From assembly GCA_016748015.1 (NCBI GenBank), contig JAAOMT010000503.1, forward strand, positions 427,258-491,257: a stretch of 64,000 nucleotides of DNA, read 5' to 3'. The translations under genes were made by a program, and so were the position numbers. Shown piece after piece: positions 1 through 9,399 of the stretch; position 1 is the first letter of the stretch; each line of letters starts with the position of its first letter. The notes below the pieces were generated by a model. That model was not told the DNA's origin and ran no database searches. It worked only from the letters and a program-made list of their open reading frames with translations. This DNA comes from Geosiphon pyriformis. Its lineage: Eukaryota; Glomeromycota; Glomeromycetes; Archaeosporales; Geosiphonaceae.

Positions 1-429
1 GATGCTGGTTTGATTCTTGGTTCCAACAAAGCTGGTAAATCTCTCTCTCCTATTGTGAATGATTTGGAAAAGCATTTGGTAAATATTGAAAGCAGTCTCA
101 TCAGCCTTGCAGGACAAATTGGTGAGTTGGCTAAGAGATTGGATTCACTCATGCCAGCAGTTCCCCAGCCTAGCCCTGGATGTCAGCTGCCAGTGACCCC
201 CCCATTACAGAATCAAGGGAAGGATATAGTAATAGGAGTGGGTTCAAGTGAAGCCACAAATGATGAGGCTGTGAATACTATTACAGTAGAAGACTCATCT
301 GTATCCCCCCATGTTACCAAGTTAAAGAATATGTTAGAAGGCCTTGCTGCTTTGGTGCTGAGTTTGTCTGCTTATTTTGACAGTTTGGTTCTGGCTGGTG
401 GTGTGTTTCTACAACCTCCTTCCCAATAA
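1..429 (+). pseudogene. LINE L1 ORF1, C-terminal end (partial)
   Basis: An open frame enters from the left edge and ends with TAA at 427-429. It corresponds to the last third of ORF1 in the complete LINE at 27242-29122: a low-complexity Ser/Val/Pro-rich stretch followed by a Leu-rich segment that could form a helix. LINE ORF1 proteins bind the element RNA; the RNA-binding part lies outside the window. No nonsense codon is visible in this fragment. The stop overlaps the ORF2 start region exactly as in the L2 copy. Assignment rests on position, composition and the downstream ORF2, because primary-sequence similarity in this tail is weak. Confidence 0.7.
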
Positions 430-1045
430 GTAATCTTATTTGGAGAATTGTTACTTGTAACATTAGAGATATAAATGTTCTTGTTAAACAAGACAACATT
501 ATTTGATGGCATAGAGATATAAACAATTTGGTTTCGATCTTCACAGAGACTAAGTTAAAGGATAAGGCTTGCCCATGGTTGGCTTCCAAATTTGATGGTG
601 TTCCTGTTTTCTCTTCTGGTTTGAACTCTGGCTATGTGGGCATTGGTGTGGCAATTGTTATGAACAACTCTTTGGCCAAACATGTGTGTAATGTTTCTAA
701 GGTTTCGAGTCATCTTCTTTTCATCAGATTACTTTTCAAGAATAAACTTTTGGTTTTGATTTTGGGGCTCTATGCTGGTGTCTCTCTGACTGTTTGGTTT
801 TCTCAGACAGCTGAGATCAATTCTCTAATCATAAAAACTGTAAATAAATCTTTTTTTGTTATCCTTGGTGGTGATTTTAATGAGGATAGTTCACATAAGT
901 GTGCTAGTTTCAGGAAATGCCATGATTTGGGGTTAATCAATTCTTTGGGTGTGGGCCCTTTGGCTAAGCAACTGACATGGAACAATTCTCGGGGCATTGT
1001 AAAGATAATTGATTATGTGTTTGTTTCTTCAAATTTGGCTAACGC
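426..1045 (+). pseudogene. LINE L1 ORF2, endonuclease part (interrupted by element B)
   Basis: Apurinic-type endonuclease domain at the N-terminus of a LINE ORF2. The frame begins at 426 with ATA where L2 has ATG, so the start codon seems lost by G to A. The signature GGDFNED near 870 (catalytic Asp/Asn) is intact, and the region aligns residue by residue with L2 at 29206-29730. One TAA is seen near 504. The frame stops at 1045 only because a Ty3 element is inserted. It resumes at 20739 in the same frame once one ACGC duplication is removed, giving an uninterrupted endonuclease C-terminus. Confidence 0.88.
1042..1045. other. Target-site duplication of element B, left copy
   Basis: ACGC here is repeated at 20735-20738 on the other side of element B. 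Removing one copy restores the LINE reading frame across the junction. Confidence 0.9.
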
Positions 1046-1919
1046 TGTTACAGGATGGTTTTTTTGTTATATTTAATTGCTGATATCCTGTTTTAATTGC
1101 AATCAGTCTTTTGTGAGTTCCTCAATTCTATTTGTGTGATAATGTCACTATTATACTGAAAGCTTTCTTTTTAATGTTGTGATATAAGTTATTCTTCGAT
1201 TCCTGATTGTTGTGTGTGTTTATGTACTTCTTTTCAGAGGCTAAACTGAAATCTACCCACTGTCTGGGGTCTTCTCTAAGGCTATTTTTGCAATTGCCTA
1301 ATGTGTTTCTCTAATCTAAAAACACAGAATGTTAATAGTCTTTAGCATTTTTTCTAATTCTTACAATAAAGCTTTTATCAATTAGTAACAATGTGAATAA
1401 TCTTGATCAAAAATTATTCTTTCAAGAGATTCAGCTGATGAATAATAGTTTTATTCAATAAATAATACAAGTAAGTTTCTTAATACTTTGAGTTGTGATA
1501 ATTCAGTTTTAAATATTCTTTTTCATTTCTTTTTGATTTAAAGGTTTCTTGGGATATTTAATTTGAAAGTACGATTTAAAGTGGAGTTTGTTGGATAAAA
1601 TTGGATCTATTGCTTGATAAGTTATGATTTTTATTACTTGATTGTCTTTTCCCAATATTAAAGCTACTGTATATATACATGTTTGTAGTTCTACGAGAAA
1701 ACACATTGTAATACTTTCTTTTTGATATTTCAATCTGGTGTTTGCTGCTATTACCAGTTGGTGTTGGCTGCTATTGTGAATTGGTGCTTGCCATTATCAC
1801 AAAATGGTGTTTGCTACTATGTTAATTATTACCTTTCTAAAATTATTACTGCACTATATTATGATTGAATAGTTTGTATTATTTTTATGATTTTTTTGCT
1901 AAATTCTTAAACCATAACA
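1046..1919 (-). repeat. Family B 3' LTR
   Basis: 874 bp, matching 19861-20734 along its whole length. On the plus strand it starts TGTTAC and ends ATAACA, a short terminal inversion. It contains four tandem 23-bp repeats at 1736-1827. A polypurine tract lies just inside the element at complement 1924-1934. Confidence 0.93.
1736..1827. repeat. 4 x 23-bp tandem repeat inside B LTR
   Basis: Four units each start TGGTG(T/C)TTGC or TGGTGTTGGC with an exact 23-bp period. The same array is at 20551-20642 in the other LTR and at 47868-47959 in the solo B LTR. Confidence 0.85.
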
Positions 1920-1923
1920 TTAT

Positions 1924-1934
1924 TCCCTCCTTTC
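1924..1934 (-). promoter_or_regulatory. Polypurine tract of element B
   Basis: The minus strand reads GAAAGGAGGGA a few bases before the 3' LTR. This is the standard position for the plus-strand primer of reverse transcription. Confidence 0.75.
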
Positions 1935-1935
1935 A

Positions 1936-2527
1936 AGATTGAGCTCTGTCGAAATCGAAGTTAATTTCTTCATTAAATTCTAAGTTACTATAATGATTCA
2001 ATACTGTGTTATTAATTTGTTGTTGTAATTCTTAAAATTGCGAGTTGGTAAGTCGTCCAATACTGTTGGTTGTTATTATGTTCATGGTTGGGTCCAACAA
2101 TAGTTTGTGACAGTTTTCAAATGCTTTGAAAATTCTGTAAACTGTTTTTGAATGGAATATAGTGTTGGTTTTTTCAATAAAAGATTCTAATAGTTGGATA
2201 GTTGTTTTGTCAAACACTCTAGTTGAGTCTTTTGAGTATAATGTTTGTATGTTCAAGTGCTTTCCTAGTTAATAATAACAGTAATTAATTGGAAATTTCA
2301 TTTTCAAGTTGCTAAATGTGTCTGGTGTTAATTCACTTATTTCTATTTCTTCCATTATTAATGTATTGCCCAATGTTATCTCTAATTTTTCAATAACTTT
2401 ACTGATAAATTTGTTGTTATATTTGGTAATATTATATGATTCAAAATTATGTTCTTTTTTTGTTTTTGGATTTTCTATTGTTTTTTTTATGTATGTTATT
2501 TTGGAGCTATTAACTGTGATTTTCAGA
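1936..2527 (-). pseudogene. Element B ORF3, C-terminal part (split by A1)
   Basis: This continues the frame that starts at complement 12572-12574 and is broken by insertion of A1. After the junction it aligns with ORF3 of A1: a segment resembling SDLFITINGSQIKYIQK, then a helix-rich part around 2040-2200 resembling FRLYDLFNTCENVLQNP and IGKLTELKFQ. In-frame TAA codons near 2266 and at 2032-2034 look like Gln codons changed to stop. No hydrophobic segment or signal peptide is present, so it is not an envelope gene. Function unknown. Confidence 0.7.
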
Positions 2528-2531
2528 TCGG
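2528..2531. other. Target-site duplication of element A1, left copy
   Basis: TCGG, repeated at 12501-12504 directly after the right LTR of A1. Confidence 0.9.
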
Positions 2532-2739
2532 TGTTACCAGTAGAATTTTAGCTATTAATTAGCATGAAATTACCCTTATAATTTCTATAATTCATTAGTA
2601 TATTAATATCATTTCAAATTATCATTTATTATTTAATCAATTATTACATATCACGATTCAATTAAAATAATTTAATTAGTATAACAAAAAGTAAGATGAT
2701 CAAATTACACAATACCCTGAACTTTGTAACATTCAAAAA

Positions 2740-2884
2740 TTCGCCGAAATTTACAGAAATTTGCTGAAATTTATAAGAAATTTGCCAAAATTATGAATAG
2801 TTCACCCAAATTAATTAATAGTTCAGCAAAATAACTTGTAGTTCATCAAAATGTATCTTTAGTTTGCTGGAATTTGGGCAAAAA
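2740..2884 (+). repeat. Phased TTC(N3)GAA-like repeat array in A LTR U3
   Basis: About seven degenerate units built on TTCGCCGAA or TTTGCYGAA. Those in the second half recur every 20-22 bp (TAGTTCACC, TAGTTCAGC, TAGTTCATC, TAGTTTGCT). The array lies just upstream of the TATA box and is kept in every A-type LTR in the window. Confidence 0.7.
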
Positions 2885-2925
2885 AGAAAAAGTGCAAGTT
2901 CATAAACTAGTACTACAACAAGTTG

Positions 2926-2933
2926 TATAAAAG
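2926..2933 (+). promoter_or_regulatory. Probable TATA box of A1 5' LTR
   Basis: TATAAAAG is conserved at the same LTR position at 11902-11909, in the solo LTR near 22270, and on the minus strand near 55716. Confidence 0.65.
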
Positions 2934-3526
2934 AAAAGCTTTTCTCTTTTGGAAAATGTATCTTATTTTAGATTTATCTCTTAAAACCGTTCCTATATAC
3001 ACAAAAAGAAATAAATATCAAATAATTCGAAAAAACCAAATTCTTTAATTATTGTACTTGGAAAATCCCCAAAACCCAACTAACATTTCGAAATTGATTA
3101 GCTACCAATTTCAGTAAACTGTTAGTGACTCCAGGTCTGGATAGAAAATATTTCTCTTGACAAAATTCTATTTCTTTTACATTTCTTTTATTTTCCTTTT
3201 CTTTTCTTATTACAATTATTAGGGTAGCCTACAAACAAGATTCCTGTAGAAGAGTTGACTTTCACAGCAAAGTAACTATACATTTTAGTGAGCTTCCAGA
3301 TGAGCAATTTCTGGGAAAGAGTTGACGTTTACTACAACGTAACTACATAAAGTAACTGGCAAAGAATTGGCCATTCCACTTATAAGCCCAGCAGTTCAAA
3401 TTATAGGAGATAATTTGAAGATAAATTTAGTTATTGGAGGTTCAACTACTTCCTGAAAATGTGAATTCACAGCAAATCAACATTACCAACATTTAAGAAA
3501 AGAGACCAAAAATCTCCAGTAACATT

Positions 3527-3544
3527 TGGTGCTCTCCCACGGAA
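3527..3544 (+). other. Primer-binding site of A1
   Basis: Two bases after the 5' LTR comes TGGTGCTCTCCCACGG. The initial TGG pairs with the CCA end of a tRNA. Element B has TGGTGAACTCTATGAGG at the equivalent place. I could not name the primer tRNA with confidence. Confidence 0.7.
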
Positions 3545-3569
3545 ATAACACAGCAACAACAAATTCAAA

Positions 3570-5435
3570 GTGGCGACCACACCAGACACAGCAACTCTAG
3601 AGTATTACCAGTCAATTTACACCCACTGCAAGCAAAGATTCAACATTTCAGACGGAATTGAAATTGTAAAGAAATCAGTATACCAATACATTGAAAACCG
3701 CATCAACAATTATCTTTTTGGAAACTACAACATTTCAGAAGTTAGAAGCAACCTCTACAATAATTTAGTGCATTATTCACATTTGGGAACAGAAGACCTG
3801 AACAGTGAAACACTTGCTACCTACTTCCAAGAACTTAATTTTAATATTATTAAGCATTGTGAAGAAAAATACCCAGTACAGTCTAAATACTCTTTTGACT
3901 TTGAATCAGAGACAGAAACAAGCAATAAAGGCAAACAAAGATTAAAGCAATACTCAAAAACCACTCCAAACACTCCAACACTACAAAAGACAACTGCCAA
4001 ACACTTGCAAACACCTGAACAAGGAACCAGTGTCAAATTACCACTTTCTATTACACTATTTCCAATTTCACTTGTTCAACCACAAACACCAAGTTTACCA
4101 CTTAGCCATTTTTCCAGACTAGAAGATTTTCAGTCACCTAGAAATTCTACTCAACAGCAGGAACCAATATTAACAAGTGCCAATATCATTGATTACTTAC
4201 AGGAAAACGAAAGTAATCACTCAGAAAGCTTGGAAAGTAAAGAAACTGAATCAGAACCAGAAGAAATTCCAGAAAACGAAGAAGAAATGGCAACTGCTTA
4301 CATTGCAAAAATCCCAAAATTTACTGGTAAAGACAATGATACCAGTCCCCAAAAATGGCTTGACAAAGTTCAAAAAGCAGGAGATGCAAATGGTTGGGTT
4401 GCAGCAAGAATGCTCAAAGCAATTCCCTACTTTCTCCAAGGAACAGCAGGAGAATGGTTTAAAAATTTAGAAGAACCATTTGAAAACTGGCAAGCATTCA
4501 AAGATGCTTTTCTACAACAATTCATCGACAACAATACCTCTATCACTCTCAGAAACCATTTTCACAATATCAAACAAGAAACATCTGAATCTGTTATAAT
4601 CTATTTTGAAAGATTTAACAAACTTCTCAGATGAATCTGACAATTGGAAACCAATGACTACTATTCTGATGCTCAAATTCTGGATCAGTTTATAGCAGGG
4701 TTAAAAGACAAACTGATTAAAAAAGTCCATCCACATGCTCCAGCAAACTTAGCAACTGCTATTAGACATGCAAAGAGCTATGAAATGGCAATGGAAGAAG
4801 CAAATCACACCAAGCTTGTAAACCTTGCAATTAGAGAAACCAGCTCAGCAACTAAAAAGAAGATAGACCAACTCACAAAAAAAGTTGAAAGCTACTTCAC
4901 AAACCAATAACAACAACAACAACAACCACAAAGATATCAACTCCCACAATGATGCAACCAAAACAATTTTGGATCATTATCCAACAACCAATCTCAAAAT
5001 TGTTATTATTGTGGAATTCCAGGGCATTGGAAACGAGATTGTAGGAAATTACAAAGAGACCAACAAAACAGGAGTAATCAACATTACTCTTCACCACAAC
5101 AATCTTATTACCAATCTCCACTACCAACTTATTATTCACCAAGACCACAAAATCAAAACAGTTACTATTCACCAGCTCCACAATTAATGCAGCAACAATA
5201 TCAGCAATCTTTACCAATTCAGCCATATCAGACACCACCCATTCAACAATATCAAGTACCAGCAAGAAGATTGGTTCAACATAACCAATCCACACCCCAA
5301 AATCAATTGCAAAATAACCACAACAGAATCAATCCAAATAACCAGTTGGTTCCCCGAAATTCAGGCCAGCAAAGACCCAATTACTATCACACTCAACCCA
5401 GTTATCTTACAATACCAGAAGAATCGGATTTTTAA
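3570..5435 (+). pseudogene. A1 Gag (capsid plus nucleocapsid)
   Basis: Gag forms the particle and packages the element RNA. From about 4290 the protein matches the retrotransposon Gag capsid pattern: WLDKVQKAG, an IPYFLQGTAGEWF segment, then the FxxxFxxQF helix. A Gln/Asn-rich tail follows (around 4900-5400). Its CCHC knuckle is scrambled here but clear in A2. The N-terminal 230 residues are Glu/Ser/Thr-rich and specific to this lineage. The frame has no ATG: it opens after TAA at 3546-3548 and the first codon matching the other copies is GTG at 3570. Stops occur at 4632 (TGA), 4641 (TGA), 4908 (TAA) and 5433 (TAA). A short out-of-frame stretch lies near 4900-5190. Confidence 0.85.
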
Positions 5436-5960
5436 CAAACTGCACTTTCTGAAGGTAAAATTGCAGCACCAAGATCAAACTCTTCCAACCACACTATTTG
5501 CCCAGCTCAAATTGCCCAAAATGCTAATCTGTTAGATATATTTCCATTTGAATTTAAGGCAAATAAATCACCATTTTTGCTTAGTAATGCAGCAGTCAAT
5601 GAACAGAAAGCAATTACTGCCATGTACACAGAAGCTACAGTGGAAGGAAAACCCATTCCCTTAATCTTAGATAGTAGATCAGCTGGAAGTATCATCACTT
5701 ACCAGCTGATGTAACAACTCAAACAAAACATAGACAGACCAGCTCAAACAGTTATTGTTACAGCTGATGGTATGAAGAAGACTCCAGTAGGAGAAATTGA
5801 TGATTTCTCTTTTTCAATTGATGGAATCACCATTCCAGTTAAAGTTCTTGTTATGGATGCACCCCAATACCAAACTCTAGTCAGAAATGATTGGCTTCTC
5901 AAAGCCAATGCAAACCTGAACTGGGAAACTTAAGAACTTAAAATCTCATACCAAAGACAA
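5436..5960 (+). pseudogene. A1 retropepsin-like aspartic protease
   Basis: The protease domain cleaves the Gag-Pol polyprotein. The segment around 5610-5700 reads TAMYTEATVEGKP then LILDSRSAGS. The active-site triad is expected to be D-S/T-G and here has Arg in place of Gly; A2 has DNG and element B has an intact DSGS. Further motifs shared by all three copies are the flap-like GEIDDFSFSIDGI and VLVMDAPQYQTLV, and the second-lobe WLLKANA. In-frame TAA codons at about 5712 and 5930 sit where the other copies have Gln. Confidence 0.82.
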
Positions 5961-6044
5961 TATACCATAGTACCTGCAACCTATGGTACCTTTAACAAAC
6001 AATCAGAAAAAGCTCCAGTATTTGAATTTGAAGAGGAGAAAAAA

Positions 6045-6920
6045 ATGCCACTTACTGAAACCTACATGGCTCTTGAATCAACATCCAATTGGGCTGAAGA
6101 AACCAAACAAGAGATTTTCGAAGAATCAAGGGGATGGAAAAAAGTTAGATATTCTACACCAGAACCACAGAAACAACCACTCTATATTCTACTCAAATGC
6201 AAAGATTGCAACAAAAAACTTTCATCAATGGAAGCATGTATTTTTCCAGAAAAGGAATATAAAACTCATATCTGTTATTTTTGCAAAGCATACCATAGAG
6301 AACGATTTGGATCTCCAAAAAGAAGTGGAAAATGGGACAACACACCTTGCCTTACATGTGAAGAAATACTACCAGAAGAATGCAATTGGATTGATGTAGC
6401 AATGAAAGAAGGAGTATGTGATCAAACCTGTCAATATGCTCTATCAATTTTGGAAAAAGTCAGAAGAGGGACACCATTTAATGCAGCATACAACAGTGCT
6501 CTTAATAAACTTTACCACTACCCTCATGATGCTGAAATGATTTTTGACTTAGCAATGGCATTAATCAATGGAGCCACTCAAGAAGATATTCGCCAAATGA
6601 AAGAAGCTGAATATATTGAGTACACCATGGAATTAGCTGGATTTGATTATGAAGATGAAGTAGAAACCTACTACCAAATTGCAAGCCACACATATCTGAC
6701 CAAAGAAGCTCAAATTCAACGATTAGAGCAAATGAACATTCAATTGTGTGAAGAATGTATTATGCCTTGTGATGACCAATAGTGTTTAGAATGTTATGTT
6801 CTTAGCATTCCTCTGCCAGATGAGAATGATGAAAATAAAATCGAATTTGGAGTATCTGAACAAGTAGAAGAACTACTAACCACTCCCATCTATCTTCTTG
6901 AAAAGCAACTACCTCTACAA
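6045..6920 (+). pseudogene. A1 Cys-rich (CxxC) plus helical Pol domain, unknown function
   Basis: Located between protease and dUTPase in the same frame. Order: CKDC near 6196, CYFC-KAYHRE near 6270, GKWDNTPCLTC near 6330, CDQTC near 6420, a helical stretch with RRGTPFNAAYNSALNKLYHY (6450-6520), a Glu-rich helix, then CEEC..CDDQ..CLEC near 6745-6795. Pairs of CxxC suggest two or three zinc sites. The same block with the same spacing is in element B (16455-17062) and A2 (60740-61350). A TAG at 6780 replaces the Trp found in A2. I recognise no named domain; a zinc-binding nucleic-acid or host-protein interaction is only a guess. Confidence 0.75.
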
Positions 6921-6939
6921 CTTAAATATTTTGACAACC

Positions 6940-7400
6940 ATGGCCAAAGAATCAGACCAGAAAAAGCACATGAAATTGATGCTGGATATGACCTAAGATA
7001 CCCAGGAAAAGATACTTTAATTCTTCAACCAAAGTCTTTGACAAAAATCAATCTAAAAATTGCTCTTGAAATTCCACCAGGAGCAATGGTTCAAATTGCC
7101 TCCAGATTATCATTGGCAAGCAAAGGAATCAATATTAGAGGAGAAGTTATAGATGCAGAATACACTGGAGACATTACCATCATGTTACAGAATGAAACAG
7201 ACAAACCATTCAAAATTGAACATGCTAAAAAAATTGCTCAAGCAATTTACTTACCCTTAATCAACATTTCGGGTTTACAATCAGTAAACAACAGAGAACA
7301 ATTGGGAAAAAGTGAAAGAGGAACTCAAGGTTTTGGTTTAACTGGACGATTTACAGTTCCAGTAAACATAGTTCTTAATACACAAAATGAATTTCACCAG
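6940..7400 (+). pseudogene. A1 dUTPase-like domain of Pol
   Basis: Trimeric-type dUTPases hydrolyse dUTP to dUMP and keep uracil out of newly made DNA. All five family motifs are in order: EIDAGYDL (6972-6995), SRLSLASKG (near 7100; usually RSS), GEVIDAEYTGDI (near 7140), AKKIAQAIYLP (near 7230) and RGTQGFGLTG (7317-7346; usually FGSTG). The Asp and Tyr of motif 3 are present. It is fused in frame between the Cys-rich domain and the RT. Retroviral dUTPases sit either in Pro or between RNase H and integrase, so this place before RT is unusual. Both mismatches (Ser to Leu) fit single transitions. Confidence 0.85.
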
Positions 7401-7781
7401 ATTCTTCAACTTCCTCAGCCAATTACCATTTCACCTTTTGGAGAACATCACGAAATTTACACTTGCTCAAAACTCACCACTACACAACAAATCTTTGAAT
7501 CCAATGAACAAATCTGTTTGAAGCATGAAATATCAATTCCAAACGTTTATATTCCCAAAGGAATGAAAAAATTTCGAGTTACATTCTACAACCCCAATAA
7601 TTACCCTATTGTTTTATTAAACAAATTAGAAATTGGAATCATACACAGCAATATCTTTCAAGATGAAAACCCTCAAATTGTCTCTAATTTTATCGAAATT
7701 ATAAAGCACACTCTATTCCCAAATCCAAATATCATTCCCACTACTGAAAACTACTACTTGTTGGAAGAAAAACTCTCTTGA
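7401..7781 (+). pseudogene. A1 beta-rich spacer between dUTPase and RT
   Basis: About 125 residues, in frame with the dUTPase-like domain, ending at TGA 7779-7781 just before RT. The centre reads NVYIPKGMKKFRVTFYNPNN followed by LLNKLEIGIIHSN, an alternation typical of beta strands. The equivalent place in element B reads LFIPADKAQ then TEEPIYIQ and IIGYL. A similar short beta segment precedes RT in many Ty3 elements. No catalytic motif is visible. Confidence 0.6.
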
Positions 7782-7787
7782 ATCAAT

Positions 7788-8780
7788 ATGAGTCTCTTAG
7801 AACCTCAACAACAAAGACAATTGAAACAATTGATAGCTGAATTTGCAGATATATTTGCAAAAGACAACAATGACTTGGGAAAAACAGACATTGTTCAACA
7901 TCAGATCCATACAGGAGATGCTCTACCAAAACGTCAACAAGCTTATCGAGTGCCACCTGCCAGCCACCAATTTATCAGAGAAGAGGTCCAAAGAATGCTT
8001 AATAACGGATTGATACAACCATTAAGAAGTCTTTGGGCCTCACCAGTAGTTTTGGTTAAAAAGAAAAACGGAAAAATTAGATTCTGTGTTGATTATAGAC
8101 AACTGAATAGTGTTACAATTGGAGATGCCTACCCTCTTCCAAGAATTGATGACATGCTAGATGCTCTGGGAAAAGCTAAGTTCTTTTCAACTTTAGACCT
8201 GGAAAGTGGATACTGGCAAGTCGAAATAGACCCAAAAGATAGACCCAAAAGATAGACCCAAAACAGCATTCACCACTCAAGGAGGAAATTATGAGTTTAA
8301 TGTTATGCCTTTTGAACTCTGCAATGCACCAGCAACATTTCAGCGACTCATGGATGTTGTCTATGAAGGGCTCTTGTGGCAATCAGTAGTTGTTTATCTT
8401 GATGATACTGATGTATACTCACCAAGCTTTGAAGCCCATCTCATTCACTTGCAAGAAGTTTTTCAACAATTACAGAAAGCAGGATTAAAGTTAAATATTG
8501 AGAAATGTCACTTTGGAAAAACAAGTTTGATCTTTCTTGGACACATAGTTAGTAAAGATAGAATCAAACCAAATCCAGGAACAATCAATGCTGTCAAAAA
8601 CTTTCAAACCCCCAGAAATACTACAGAACTAAAAGGATTTGTGGGATTAGCCTCTTACTATCGAAAATTCATAAAAAAATTCTCAGAAATTGCCAAACCA
8701 CTCAATTATCTTATCAACAAAAATGTACCATACAAATGGACTGAAGAACAACAAAAAGCTTTTGAAATTCTCAAAACAAA
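7788..8780 (+). pseudogene. A1 reverse transcriptase
   Basis: Ty3-type RT that copies element RNA into DNA. Seen in order: RQQAYRVPP, WASPVVLVKKKNGKIRFCVD, STLDLESGYWQVEID, then after a frame change MPFELCNAPATFQRLMD, the catalytic VVYLDD (8392-8409), FLGHIVS and LKGFVGLASYYRKFI. The YLDD box is intact. A 13-bp tandem duplication (8238-8250 and 8251-8263) shifts the frame between the DLESGYW block and the MPF block and creates a TAG at 8253. A2 has a single unit here, so the lesion is specific to A1. Confidence 0.92.
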
Positions 8781-9210
8781 ATTGACAACAGCCCCAGTTC
8801 TTGCTTACCCAGACTTCAACAAACAATTCCAATTAGCAATTGATGCCTCACATATAGCATTTGGTGCCATCTTATTACAATTGAATGAAAATGGCCAAGA
8901 ACAAGTTATTGCCTATGCCAGCAGAACACTCAAGCCAACAGAACTCAAATATGGCTCAACTGAATTAGAAGCTGCTGCAGTTATCTGGGCTCTTAAACAT
9001 TTTTAACAATATCTGAAAAATGGAAAAGAATTTGACATAATAACAGACAACATTGGCCTCAAATGGCTCAATAAAAAGAAAACTGAACAAAGTGCCAAAC
9101 AGTCTCAATGAAATGACTTCCTAGCAGACTACAGATATATTGTACACCACAAACCAGAAAAACTACATATCAATGTTGATAGCCTCTCAAGAATAAGACA
9201 AGATTAGTAC
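8781..9210 (+). pseudogene. A1 RNase H
   Basis: RNase H degrades the RNA strand during reverse transcription. FQLAIDASHIAFGAILLQ carries the first catalytic Asp, followed by YASRTLKPTELKYGSTELE with the second acidic residue and DIITDNIGLKWL with the third. The VDSLSRI ending closes the domain. In-frame TAA at 9004-9006, TAG near 9110 and TAG at 9205-9207 break it. Confidence 0.85.
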
Positions 9211-9399
9211 CAACAACAATTTCACCACAACTTACCAACTTACCAACAAAATAACCAAACAAGAATAGATCCCAGAAACTACAGCAATCTTAAAAATTAT
9301 TTGGAGACCCTTACCATGCCAGAAAACTGGTCTCCAAATGAAAAACACCGCTTATAACACCAATCAAAACAATATTTCATACACCAGAACAAAATCTAT

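Larger units (their letters stand above)
2532..3524 (+). repeat. A1 5' LTR
   Basis: 993 bp with TG/CA ends. It carries a TATAAAAG box at 2926-2933 and an AATAAA at 3010-3015, consistent with U3-R-U5 order, and an array of short palindrome-like repeats at 2740-2884. Confidence 0.95.

Noticed and set aside
1509-1733. 74-aa minus-strand ORF inside the B LTR, also at 20324-20569
   Set aside because: It lies wholly in LTR sequence; differences between copies are largely amino-acid changing and the solo LTR copy is broken, so there is no sign of coding selection.
2740-2884. LTR array as heat-shock elements
   Set aside because: Half-sites are three bases apart (TTC-N3-GAA) rather than two, and units are 20-22 bp apart.
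4897-5295. 132-aa minus-strand ORF
   Set aside because: Shadow of the CAA/AAC-rich Gag tail; Val/Ile-rich only because it is the complement of Gln/Asn codons.
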